A stretch of DNA of 64,000 nt from Rhyacichthys aspro (lineage: Eukaryota > Chordata > Actinopteri > Gobiiformes > Rhyacichthyidae): positions 18,680,169 to 18,744,168 of the forward strand of contig CM072153.1 in assembly GCA_036850595.1 (NCBI GenBank), written 5' to 3'. The notes below the pieces were generated by a model that was given only the letters and a program-made list of their open reading frames with translations, was not told where the DNA came from and made no database searches. The translations under genes were made by a program, and so were the position numbers. Below are positions 17,620 to 30,515 of this stretch, one piece after another (position 1 is the stretch's first letter; each line of letters opens with the position of its first letter).

Positions 17620-20600
17620 ATGGCGCACCCGTCCTCAGCCAAAGGTAAAGAGGTGTCTTCTAGTCATTTACATCGTTTACTGTCATTACCAGTAAGCTTT
17701 TCGTAACGATTAGAGCAAAGAAAGCGACTTTAATAAACATCATTGCTCTGAAAACCGCTGTCGTTAGCTCCAAGTTCGCTTCACATGAGCCATAGCGGTC
17801 TCACTTTGATATTTGAGCTAACATCAGCTAACGAGTAATACCCACTTTCAGACGCTGACCAAAATCTCACTAGGTGATTACACAATGCTCCGGACTGCCG
17901 CTGTCTTCCATACACCAAGAATCCCACCAAGAAGCCTATATAGTGCGTTAAATAACCTCGCTTGAACCTTATCGAGCTCCTCTGGGGACGTCTTCAGGAG
18001 ATAAGCTGTAGTTAGCGAGGCTGCTAGCTTCGATAAGGACAGGGAACTGAGGCTGTCTCCTGTTCACTATTTAACAATACTCAACCAACCTGTTCTAGAC
18101 ATCTTAGTAATAATCATTTTTTACAATCATCATCATTTTCTTGTAAAAAATGCGCTGTTGAAAATGCGAGAATGTATTTTTAGGCCAGGGTGACAATAAA
18201 CTCACATTGTAAGCCAAGTAACACACATCTCAAAACAAAAAACTAGACAATCCACTGTAAAAGGTGTGTCCTGTTTAGATTTACCTTTATTTGATTTGTC
18301 AAAGGTTGAAAATATTGTGTATATTGTGATGTCATGCTCCTCCAGGGTATTATGTAAATGACTATAACTAGATTCAAATAAGATGCAGTTTTCCCACTTT
18401 TAGTTTTTTATCAGCAAACAAATGTTTGTGATGTGTTAATTTTGTTGATTTCACTTAATTTCACAATTTAGAGATGACACTGGTCAGAATGGCTGCCAAA
18501 AATTTAATAGACTAATGTGTGTTTAACATGATTTTTGAACGGAGGTAAATCTTGTGCCACTGAAATAGGATGTGTTATAGAGGCATTATATGCAAGAGAT
18601 CTATTAAAATTAAATTAATCCTACATCTATGTCCCTCAAAACAATCTGGAGGTGACTTTACCTCTAAAAGCAACTGCCCTAAGCCCTCTGTCTGTATTTT
18701 ACCATGTATGTATTTTGTGTAGCTCTAAGCTAATGTGACTAATGACAGGTAATATTCAAAAGCAAAACTAAACCCAGATATGACTTTTGGTTGCTCAAAA
18801 GCACTTTAAAAGGGATTGATGCACAGGGCTTGATTTGTTGACAAAAAATGGTGTGCAGTACACCAAAATTATACACACATACAATAACACATAATCAAAA
18901 TCACCCTTAGTAATAGAGAGTTGCCATAGAAGCATCAAATCCCAGCTATTGTGTACAATTCATTTTGGTGCTGACATGCTACTAAACTACTACAAATTTT
19001 ACTGTTTTTAAGGTGGAAAAAAGTCAAGTTAGTAGCATTGTCATAGTTTTATCAAATGTAGTGTTACTGTAGTGATGGTCTTTTTTCAGTTTTTAGTGGT
19101 AGTCTTTTTTCAAGTCTGTCTGCTTTGCATCTTTGGTTTGAAGACTTTGCATGTTGTATTTAAACACAGTAACTTAACAAAGGGCTCTCAGTGATGTACA
19201 AATTTGATGTTTTTGACACACACCACACACATATAGTCGTAACACTGTTTCAGATATACACACTATTTTAGCTTGATCAAATTCCTCTTAATGATACAGT
19301 TTTGTTTGTGTAATCCCTTACCAGTATTAGCAATATTAATGAACCAACCAAAGTCTGACTAACATTTTACAGATGTTTACGTATTTCCGCAACCAAATGT
19401 TCACAGTTGACATTTAAAGGCATAGTCATTTTTAATGGTTCAAAAACGAAACTAAGCAACACAAAAGTGTACTCTGCAGTTGTTCCTTAGGGCAAAAGGG
19501 TGTTTTTCTTTTCAGCTGGTAACTGAATAGCTTGTTACACCATGTTATTGTGTTGTGTGAGCACAGAGAATAGCCCTCCTTACAACAGGTGCTGTGCCTT
19601 AATAAGTGTGTGTTTCTTTTTGCAGAGCACCGCTATTGTCATCTGATAGACTCGATAAAAGATGGAACCATCAAGTTCTTCAACCCACAGAAATTAAACG
19701 ATGCAAGATACGGTGAGTCAAACCTGTCTATATAGAAACAGACCATAAGCATTGACCAGGACTGTAGTATTAGATAGATATAGGCCTGAGCCACTGACAG
19801 AGTAGCATATATAAGGAATTGGCATCTAAGGTAATGAGGCTCTATCTGGCTAGCTAAATACATCAACATGCAAAGGGTCAAAGTCTGGCACAGGAAAAAA
19901 AACATAGCATATACCTTTTATTAAGAGCCTATAGTAAGTTGTAATCTGTAAAACCAAATGTAATCTAAAATAATATGTAAAAAGGAGACTGACTAGTTAT
20001 TGTAAAACTTGCTTAAGAACTAGACATGACTTGCAGGAAATAAACCGCCTTTTTATTTTGTCACTTTCCAGATAAGCTGCCTCTCTCCATCCGTGTCTTA
20101 TTGGAGTCCGCGATCCGTAACTGCGATGGCTTTTACACAAAAGAGGAAGACATCAAGAACCTGTTGGACTGGCAGCAGCAGCAGAGTAAAGCGGAGGTGC
20201 CCTTCTCTCCAGCGCGAGTCCTACTTCAGGACTTCACGTGAGTTTTGCTGCACAATGCACTTGAGTAAACACAAGTAAATACAGTGTTTCCGTTTCTAAA
20301 GCCACACCTTTGCCTTTGACAGTGGTATTCCTGCCATGGTGGACCTGGCAGCCATGAGAGACGCTGTGGCCAAACATGGCGTGGACCCCAACCTGGTCAA
20401 CCCGAAATGTCCCACAGACCTCATCGTAGACCACTCGTTACAAATTGATTTTAGCAAATGGTAAGTCTACATGCATTTTACCTTAATAAAGATTCAGACA
20501 TCCCATTTCTCATTTTATTTAATCATTCGTTCAGTCAAACACAAGCAAACAAACAAATGTAGTATAGTTTAACTGGTTCATTGTACGATTAAATTCCACA

Positions 20601-23600
20601 GATATTGAACTATATGTGAAGAGACATTATTACTTGCCTTATCATGTACTAGGTGAATGTTTATTGAACGACCGGGACAGATAACATCTCAAACCTGTTG
20701 CACCGAGGCATAAACAACTGTCTTATCCATTTTATCCACATGATGCTACTTTGGAGAGTCACTGAAGCTTGAATTTAACATTACTTTATAATTAGCACTC
20801 ACTACACCAGCAGTGGTCCTTGTCAGATCTCAATGCTTCATTTTGTTGGATTCTTTCTTGTCCTAAGGGAAAACTATCTACAGTGCCGTTGGATGCCAAG
20901 CTTTTAGCCCCTTTAGCATGAATAGTGTATCTAAGGAGCTGCGTTCTGTTGTTTATGCCTATTAATTTATACAAACAAGCCATTTACTTTCAGTAACAGG
21001 GCATATTAGAGATAATGTTAGTTTGATTTAGTCTTAATGTCTTCTGTTTATCTCTCAGTGCTATACAGAACGCTCCAAACCCTGGTGGAGGGGACAGCGC
21101 TCAGCAAACCCAGGGTCCCTCTCGCTCTTCTGCCTCCAGGCCACCGTCCAGAGGGGGCTCACACTGTGGAGGCCAGAGAGGCTCGTGTAGCAAAGCAGCC
21201 TGTAGTGACCCTCCGTCCTCTCCGGGCCGACCCCCTGCCTCTGTCCAGCAAATCGAAAACACACCGCTACTCTGCCCTTTCCACCTGAAACCTGTCTCTG
21301 AGTAAGTCAGAAAAAGTCTGAGATGATATTTTATATATTTTGGTCCAAAAACATACTAAAAGGAACATTAGTGGAGTTTTGTATGAAGAAAATACAAACT
21401 CGAATAGCAACATGTAACGTATTTGACTGAGCCTGTTTTACATTTACTGAAAATTTACTAAAATATTGACTTGAACAGGTTTTTATATTAGCCACATGTT
21501 TCATAACAGAGCTAGAAGAGTATATTTTTATTGCTGTTCAATGGTGTGTTTTACATAAATTTTCATTTTATATCTTTCCTATTGACTCATTTTCCTACAG
21601 AACTGACACAGCTCTGAAAAACCAGGAAATGGAGCTCATTAGAAACAAAGAAAGGCTTCAGTTTTTTAAGGTAAGAGAGTTTAATGTATGTTTTTCTGTG
21701 TTTTGACACTGGGTTTTAATACATGTATTGCTTAATTACTTTCATTGAACTATTCATTTAATGTTGCTTTCATTTGGTAAAATATTGTATTAGAGGTAGT
21801 GTGTTTTATTATTAATTTTATTTTAAATTTAGGCAACAATGATTTTAAAAAGTCCTGTTTTCTGTATAAATCAAATAGTCAAGAGTCTATTATTAGCATT
21901 TTTACCACCACTTTGTCCTTGTTTTTACCAAATAGTGGTGTTCAAAGGCATTCAAGAATGTGAATGTGGTTCCTCCGGACGTGGGCGCAGTTCATCAGGT
22001 GAATCTGGAGTACCTGTCCCGAGTGGTGCAGGTCTGCGACGGTTTCATCTTCCCCGACAGTGTGGTGGGGACTGACTCACACACGACCATGATCAACGGC
22101 CTGGGCATCTTAGGATGGGGTAAGGCTCTGTTTTAGTTGATTATTTCAGTGTTCAAGAAGCAGGCCACTTTGTACTGATCATATTAATACATTTTTGATC
22201 CTGGGGCAAAAAATAATGGCAGTCACTGAAGGTTATGTGTATTGACAAAGCCAAATGGTCCATTATTAAACTGAAGTTAATGAAAGGACAAACTCTTTTT
22301 ACATGTTGTTCAATGGAACTCTTATACTGTGAAATTTTAGGACTGTCTCCATAAACATTAATGTTACCATTTCTAATTCAAAGTTTCTTCTCTCTGCTGC
22401 TGTGCTTCTTCAGGAGTTGGTGGGATTGAGTCGGAGGCTGTGATGCTGGGTCAGCCCGTGTCTTTAACCCTTCCTCAGGTGGTGGGCTGTAAACTGGTGG
22501 GCTCCATTAACCCCCTGACCACATCCATAGACATAGTTCTTGGCATCACAAAGGTAACAATCTGCTTATTTCAGTCTTAACTTAAAAGACTTCTGTTAAA
22601 TCTAACAAATATGTGTGTGAAATCCAGATTATTATGCGTTTTTAAAGTAAGGTACTGTATGATTTTGACAGCACTTGCGTCAGGCTGGGATTGCTGGGAA
22701 GTTCGTGGAGTTTTTCGGACCTGGAGTGTCTCAGCTCTCCATTCCCGACCGGACCACAATCGCCAACATGTGCCCAGAGTACAACGCTACTGTCAGCTTC
22801 TTTCCCGTCGACCAAGTCACTATTAAGCACTTTACAAAGACGAGTGAGTCAGCCCAGTCTGGTGTTGTGCAAATCCCTTTAAAGCAACCATAAAATGATC
22901 ACATCATCGTAGTAAGTTACTCGACTGAGTAGTTTCTCTGTGATTTCAGATTTTACCCCAGAAAAACTTGAATTGTTGGAGTCCTACTTGAAAGCTGTAA
23001 AGCTTTTCAGAAGCTATGAAGTCTCGTCTGAAGACCCAGAATATTCAGAGGTACTTTTTCTATTAAGATTTAGATTTGGTTTTCTGGTTTGTTAATGTGT
23101 GGCTAAGAAGGATCAAAAGACAACCCATAACAAGATATAAAATGATTGAATAAATAAATGTCTATAATGCATAATAAATAAATGCTCTTGACAGCACTCA
23201 CCCACCACCTGACTTGTGTTTTATCTAGTCACGTTTCCCATTTATAAATCAGTTTGTGTGAAGTAATAACCTTATTGTGGAGCATTTGTGTTGAAGCCCA
23301 AAGGCATATTCACTCATTTTAGAATAATACATTTATTGTATGAAGTCAATCTTTACCATGACAGTGACAAAACTAAATAAATACATGTCAAAATATTTTT
23401 ATAGCAGTTTCTGTAATCCATACATTTTCCACACACATACCTAAGCCATACTGTTGTCTGTTCAGGTGATAGAGATTAACCTGAGCTCCATGGTTCCTTA
23501 CGTGAGTGGACCAAAGAGGCCCCAGGACAGGGTTGCTGTCAGCAACATGAAAGAGGATTTCCAGAGTTGTCTCGATGAAAAGGTAAAATTATTTGAGTGT

Positions 23601-26600
23601 TAGTCTTAGTAGTACTTCATGGTAGGCTGATTTTGTTTACCCGAAAGCTTCTTGTGCTAAAATAGAATAATATTTTTCTTCTCAGGTGGGCTTCAAGGGC
23701 TTTCATATTTCAAAGGAGAAGCAGGAAACCAGAGTCCCCTTTCTTCACTGTGGTCAGGAGTACCATTTGGCCCACGGCTCTGTGGTGATTGCAGCCGTCA
23801 TCAGCTGCACTAATAACTGCAATCCTTCAGTGATGCTAACAGCAGGTAAAACAGAACGATAAGACAGATATTTAGCCTCTGTAACAGTACTTGAGCTTTA
23901 ACCTATTCTAAGCTCAAATACATTTAAAGTCAGGTTGGCTTTGATAGCAGAAGTCAGTTTTAGGTTACACATGCACATATGGACATGAAGGGATCACTTT
24001 AACCTAACCTGCTTGCATTCATTAAGGGTCAGGTGCTGTGATATTTGAAATTTTAGCAGAGTTGAACCAGGCGTTTGCAATATTTACCTTTGTTGGTTTG
24101 ACGTAAAACCAGCTCTTTATATAATGTGCGTTTAATATTATAATGTTGTATTTTCTACACTATCACCTTCTTTGTAATATAATTTGGCTAAAGCATGTGT
24201 TGGGTTTGTGTTTAAAACAGGTTTACTAGCCAAAAAGGCGGTGGAGGCGGGACTTGTGGTGAAGCCTTACATCCGGACCAGCCTGGCTCCTGGAAGTGGG
24301 ATGGTCACTCACTACCTCAGCACCAGTGGAGTTCTGCCTTACTTCAGCCAACTGGGGTGAGTGAGTGTGTGAATGTACAGACGGCCAGTTCTCAGCGGGG
24401 CACTGACCTGGAATAATCCCTGCTCCTGAGGCTCTGAGAGGGGAACACTTACAGTCCAGCCAAGGCTTACTGTATGTGGGCTGCTCTGTTGAAGTGTGAG
24501 AGGAAGGTGTTAACACAGAGGAATGAATATTACATTACCACAGCTTTGAACAGGATACCAGCAGGGATTTGAAACTTTAATGCTACACTTTGTGTTTACA
24601 CAATAGTTACGGTTGAAAATGTCTTTAGTTTGAACAGTTTTGAGGTTGTTGTGCCTTATTTGACTTGGCTTCCTCTGCATTTTCAGCCAGGCCAGTATAT
24701 GACCATTATATGTCTAAAATGTAGCTTCCAAGCCTTGACCAGTGTTTCCCATTCACTGAAGAGACCTTTGCTGCTTGTCTTTGACTAAATTAATGGGCCA
24801 TTGCCTAAAAAATAAGTAGCAAAACTAGCAACATAGTTTTTAAAGGCAACTGAGTGATGCCAAAAATGGGTCGATATATAAACAGTTAACATTTTAGTAA
24901 ATGCTACAACTCCCCAAGAAACCAGTGCTGTCTCTTTTTTTGCTTTCCCACACTACTCAGCAACAAGCAGGGAACAAGAAGAAAGACAGTGAAGTAATGC
25001 TCAGCTCAGGGTCTAGTAAAACATTAGCAAGTGACTTTCTCCACAGCAGCCTGCAGATTTCAACTGATACAGCTCCAGATCAAACCCCTTTTTAATGATA
25101 GTCAAATGAAGTCTTGTTTATTTGGAGTCAGTAGCTGTTTATAATCTAGTGTTGCGCCTAAAACACTGCCCCACGCACGATTAAATCCATTGAAATAAAA
25201 CAACAGATTACTCATGCTTTAAGCTGGCTGTAAGTTGGCCTTTGTATCATATTTTTTAATTCAAACAACCTGGTTTTCCTGAGTTATGTCAGCATCCAAA
25301 TGTTATTATTGTCAAAACACATGTCAAGATAATTTCAAAAGGGGCTCTAAAATGGTAACATTCAGTGTGCATTGTCTAAGTAAAAAAAACACTGTTTTTG
25401 TTTCAGTTTTGAGGTCATAGGTTACGGCTGTGCCACATGTGTAGGAAACACAGCGCCTCTGCCTGAAGCTGTTGTTGGTGCGATCAAACAGGTGAGACCT
25501 TTATTGTCATATTAAATCCCGCTGTTTATGTTGATATACAATAGATCACACTGATGTTTTGTGTTTCAGGGCAACCTGGTGGCCTGTGGTGTGTTATCTG
25601 GAAACAGACATTTTGAAGGCAGACTCTGTGACTGTGTGCGGGCCAACTACCTGGCCTCCCCTCCGCTGGTGGTGGCCTATGCCATCGCAGGGACTGTGGG
25701 AATCGACTTTGAGAAAGATCCTCTGGGTAAGAAAAACACAGAGTCAGGAGCTGTGTCTCTAAATCCTCGGACAATTACTGGATTTGAAGAATTTGGCTGA
25801 TTTTAATGCGTAAGAGCATCCTGTAGAGACGTGTTAAAGCCACAGATGAGAAAAGAAGAAATTTAGGTCATTGTGTCATCCTATATGTAATCCAGCTGGG
25901 TTCAAAACAGGCCTGAACTGCATCAAAACATCAGACAATGAATGTTCTTAATGGAGTCTTGCAGTCAACAAATCGTGTTGACAGTTTTTCACCCTCTTGA
26001 CCTTATGAATGTTATGCAGTTAATTTAAGCTTAAGCTGTTTAATAAAACTAAAACTTATATTAACCTCACCTTGCCAAATAGTAACACTTTTTAATTGAC
26101 ATGTGTAAAACCGTTTACCCGTTTTTTATTTGTTTACAGTGTAATTAATAACCACTTCATGAGTACCCAGGTCTGGACAACCTTAACAATTTTAACATAA
26201 TAGAAAATAAAATGTTGTTCAGTTTAAGCCCAGTTTTGAGAGGAATTATGGCTCGACCAACATGTCGATTGACTGGCATTACAATTGCCTGCTGTACTTT
26301 GAGGGTTCTTTTTTAAAGCATAAAAAAGAGTGTGTCTACAGTGTGACTTGTTAATGGTGCTGCTTTGGTCACAATGTTTTGACCAACTTGGTTTAAGCTT
26401 TTGTGAATTCTGCCATTTTTCTAAATATGTCTCTTATTTCTGGTTCAGTTCGTCATATTTTTGTGCTTTAAGTCATTGACAGTCTGTGAATTTTTTCAGG
26501 TGTGACGTCAGAGGGGAAAGAGGTGTATCTGCGGGACATTTGGCCGTCCAGAGATGAAGTCCAGCAAACTGAGGAGGACACTGTTTTCTCCTCCGTCTTT

Positions 26601-28914
26601 AAGGAGCTCAGAGGAAGGATGAAGGTGAGGAGAGCTTTTATTTCCTCTTTGGGCTCATTGGTGTTTCATAAAGTCCAATTTTATAATCACTATAATCACT
26701 ATTTACAGAAAGGGAACACATTTTGGAACCAGATTGAATGTTCAGATTCACTGCTCTTCCCCTGGGATCACAAGTCCACATATATCCGTTCACCGTCTTT
26801 CTTTAGCAAACTGGTATGTTTTGAGATACATTTGTTGCACTAAAGCACCATATTTACCTCTCCACTAACTCACACTGTCTAACTCTCTTTGTATCAGACT
26901 AAAGAGATGCCGTCCCCTCAGTCGATAGAAAACGCTCATGCCTTACTGTTCCTCGGGGACAAAGTGACCACGGACCACATCTCACCTGCCGGCAGCATCG
27001 CTCGGGCCAGCGCCGCTGCCAAGTACCTGCAGAGTAAACGGTATACTACAAGTCTACTAAAGATGATGCTAGTTACAACATTTAGCCATTTTTTATTTTA
27101 AGGAATGCCTTTTAATGTAGTTCTATTTAAAGATATATTAAAATTCAAAAGCATTACCAGAAGAAGGGCATATCTATCTTTAACTTCAAACATATTAGGT
27201 GTTTTGTTTTAGGAAATTACCTTAATCCTAATACGTACTGTCACGTTAAAACAAACATGCTGCAATCGTAGTTTACGTTGTGTTATTAACTTGAAGCAGT
27301 AAGCCACAGTGTTAAGTTAAATGAAGTCATATTTTAATGCTCGTCTGTTGAATGTTGTTGAATCAGGCTGACACCACGAGAGTTCAACTCGTACGGCGCT
27401 CGCAGAGGAAACGACGCAGTGATGACAAGAGGAACATTCGCCAGCATCAAACTCCACAATCGTTTGATCGGAAAACCAGGCCCCAAGACTTTGCACATTC
27501 CTTCAGGCCAAATGGTGAGTGACTAATGTCTTAAAATGGGACGAAAAACTGATGACACTGTTGATTCTGTGTCTTATTACAGGCGGCTGCTTTGTTTTGT
27601 TTTATTGATGTTCCATTACATGCCTTGTGTCTCTGTTCAGATGGATGTATTTGAAGCAGCTGATCGGTACCAGAGAGACGGTGTCCCCCTCATCATCCTG
27701 GCAGGAAAAGACTACGGCTCTGGGAACTCCAGGGACTGGGTCGCCAAAGGACCATATCTAATGGTAACACAAATCAACACTGTAGCAACTTATATATATA
27801 TACTGTAAGTTAGCATAAGATTGTATGTATTCAGATTAACAATGACTTTATGTAGCATTGTGGAACTACCTAAACCTTTATAGATGGAGACAGTAGGCCT
27901 TTTGCAGCTTTTTCTCCCAGCAAAATGTAGAAGGAGATCTATTATGAGCTGATTTAAATGCCGCAGTGATCAATGGCATTTAGTCTTATCATTCACACCA
28001 CCAAAAATAGTTAAATCATGGGAGAAAATAAGTAAACAACCTAAAATATAGCTCTTTGGAATTTAACAGCTTATGATGAATTTACTCCCACAAATAACAC
28101 AATATACATCTTTTAGTCTGATCTATTACATATTTGGGCACATGAAATAAATAGATAATAGATTTTACATAAATCTGCGCTGATCTTTTTGTAGAGGAAC
28201 CGTTTCATCTTTGTGCTTTTGTTACTTCCTTTGTGGGATAAAAATGCAACCACCTCACTCCCCCATCAGCAGCAGTACCTTTTTAGAGAAGTTAGTGTAA
28301 AACAGATGAACTCTCCTGCGACAAAAAGGTTTATGTAAGCCGTCTTTGTTAATCCACTTCCTCGTTTATTGCTCATTGGTCTGCAGGGCGTCCGAGCCGT
28401 CATCGCTGAGAGCTTTGAGAAGCTGCACAAGAACCAGTTGGTGGGTATGGGCATCATGCCACTGCAGTATCTTCCTGGAGAAAACGCAGACTCTCTGGAG
28501 CTCAGCGGGAAGGAGAGGTTCACAATCAATCTGCCGGAAACACTGAGTCCGAATCAGCAGATCACAGTCAAGGTAAACCTTGGACAATCACACAATCATC
28601 ACCATCACACACAATTTGAAGAAAAAGTTTCAATATGTCATGCACCAAAAGATGTGAGAAATTTGAGCAGCAATAAGTGTTTTAGGAAAAACAACAGTAT
28701 TTACTGTATGCGAAAGTAGCATTAGTTTTGTAAACTACTTTGTTATTTTTTATGACTTAAATATCCTTTATCTTAGTAGCAATATATTTTTTGTTTTCTT
28801 TAGACCAGCCAAGGGAAGTCCTTCCACGTCACAGCTCTGTTCGACACAGACATGGACGTTATTTTCTTCCAACACGGAGGCCTCCTCAGATATGTCGCTC
28901 GGACGTTGCTCTAA
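17620..28914 (+). CDS. ireb2: Iron-responsive element-binding protein 2 (IRP2)
   Basis: Exons: 17620-17644, 19626-19712, 20072-20237, 20323-20460, 21059-21301, 21601-21670, 21936-22119, 22414-22553, 22672-22843, 22950-23050, 23466-23582, 23686-23845, 24221-24356, 25407-25491, 25570-25726, 26500-26624, 26709-26813, 26898-27040, 27367-27514, 27641-27763, 28387-28572, 28804-28914. The sum is 2922 nt, 973 residues (human 963), and all phases close. IRP2 is a cytosolic aconitase-like protein that binds iron-responsive elements in ferritin and transferrin-receptor mRNAs and is degraded when iron is ample. Residues matching the aconitase cluster cysteines are C522 (in SCTNNCNPS), C588 and C591 (GYGCATC), offset by ten from human. 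Exon 5 carries the IRP2-only insert (about residues 145-212), which separates this gene from IRP1/aco1; it keeps CGGQRGSC and IENTPLLCPFHL but is otherwise diverged and rich in Ser, Pro and Gly. The C-terminal swivel domain shows GNDAVMTRGTFA and GSGNSRDWVAKG. Confidence 0.97.
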
Positions 28915-30515
28915 AAAAAGACAGAGACTGACTGTGCACTGGTTCATCGTCATCAGCGTTCATCTGTTATTTCACCAGTTTGTGTTAAACCTGGACGAAA
29001 AATGGCTGCAGCAAGAGCATTTACAGACGTCATTCACTTTGGAGTCTGACAATTGTCTGCACAAAACAGTTGTACGTCCAAGAAAAGCTGCTTGGATTGG
29101 CTTCATTGACAGATTGTGAGCAAGACTGCCAGCTTTTTTCTTGTGTGATTGGAGACAGAAGATGAAGAGGGATCAGAGACATGTTGAGTTGTCTTTGAAA
29201 AACAATCCTGCCTTGAAAGGCTTCTTCGGTGCTTGATACTAGGCATAGTTTACTCATGTCTATTCAGTAAAAGGTTTTGTTCGAGTAAATGTAGGTAATT
29301 TACATTTTGGAGAATTGATATTGATGTCATTTAAGAATGAAAGAAGAATCTGAAGTTTAATATGGCATTTGTTTAGGTTTAATTGGCTGCCTTACTGTGT
29401 TTAATTCAGTATAAAAGTCACAATAGGAAGCTTTTCTGTCCATCTTTGCACCTTTTAATAATCCACATCACCTCAGACCTTGGTCCAAGTTTATATATAA
29501 TTATTCAAGTGCTATGTAAAAAAATTTGGGTGCTGGCTAAGTCGAGTTGAAATGACAAGAAATGGGTTTTTCATGATTCTGCCTCGTCTTGGTCCATGTT
29601 GTAAACCTACAATCTACTTTCTCATGAATTTGCTAGTAAAAAAATAAAGCTCAAGAAAATCCCACTGAAGAAGGGGACTTGATAAATCCCTGGAGCCTTG
29701 GAGTCAAACTTTAAACCAGATTAAAGTGACAAAAGTGGAGCATATCTTCACTCTTTGGTGCTCTTTATGCCACAGTACATCACACTTCTTCTTGAACTGG
29801 TATTTCAGATGGACCGCTGCATTTAAACCTGGACAAACACTAATATTCAAAAACATTTTTAGGTGCTGGCCTTCAGTCCAATCAGTCCAACGCTCTTCTT
29901 TATGCGTTACCTTTGTATGACTGTTTCTTTGTGCATGTTTGAAACAGCTTTCCGTCGATATTTTGGCACTTCCTCTCCACCCCAATCGGTCTTTATGCAT
30001 TTATTTATCATTTGTAGAGTGCATGATGTGGTTCAGACTGTAACAAGAAGCTATTTATTGATACTTAGACTATTAACATTGAAACCATTAACTGCCTAAA
30101 ACTTTGGCTAAAAGTTTTTTTTTTTTGTTAAAGAGTTTGTCTGCCAAAACTGCCAAAGCGAGCTGAGCTGAGTGACAAGCCGTCATGTGAGGATGTCGTT
30201 TGTCGTTGGCGTGCCTTGTGTGGAAAAGCAAACAAAGCGGCTTCTCATCGCACTTATATTTTGGTTTCCTTAATGATTTTTGATCAGTCTATCCTCATAC
30301 ATTGCCTTCTTATTTGTACACAGGTAGTGAGTCTGAACAGAAGACGGCTGGGTTGCAGTAAAAAAAAATAATAATGTGAAAGTGTATCTGTAGTTTGTCA
30401 TTGGTCGACTGCTGCTGCTTGTGTTAGCTCAGTGTAGGAATAACGTATGCAAAGCCCGGCTGTAACTCTGAATCATAATGTAAATAGTTTTTAATAAAGG
30501 ATAATCCAAGAAAAG
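28915..30515 (+). other. ireb2: ireb2 3' UTR with polyadenylation signal
   Basis: About 1.6 kb after the stop holds no splice-consistent coding frame. AATAAA occurs within AAAATAAAGCTC near 29641 and, better placed before a T-rich tract, at 30493-30498. I saw no iron-responsive-element hairpin (CAGTGN loop with a stem), but I did not fold the region. Confidence 0.5.

Noticed and set aside
24741..24760. CAGTGTTTCCCAT string as a hAT transposon end in an ireb2 intron
   Set aside because: A short match with no inverted partner nearby; chance or an unrecognisable remnant.
28915..30515. Iron-responsive element in the ireb2 3' UTR
   Set aside because: No CAGTGN loop with a convincing stem was seen by eye, and IREB2 is not known to carry one.
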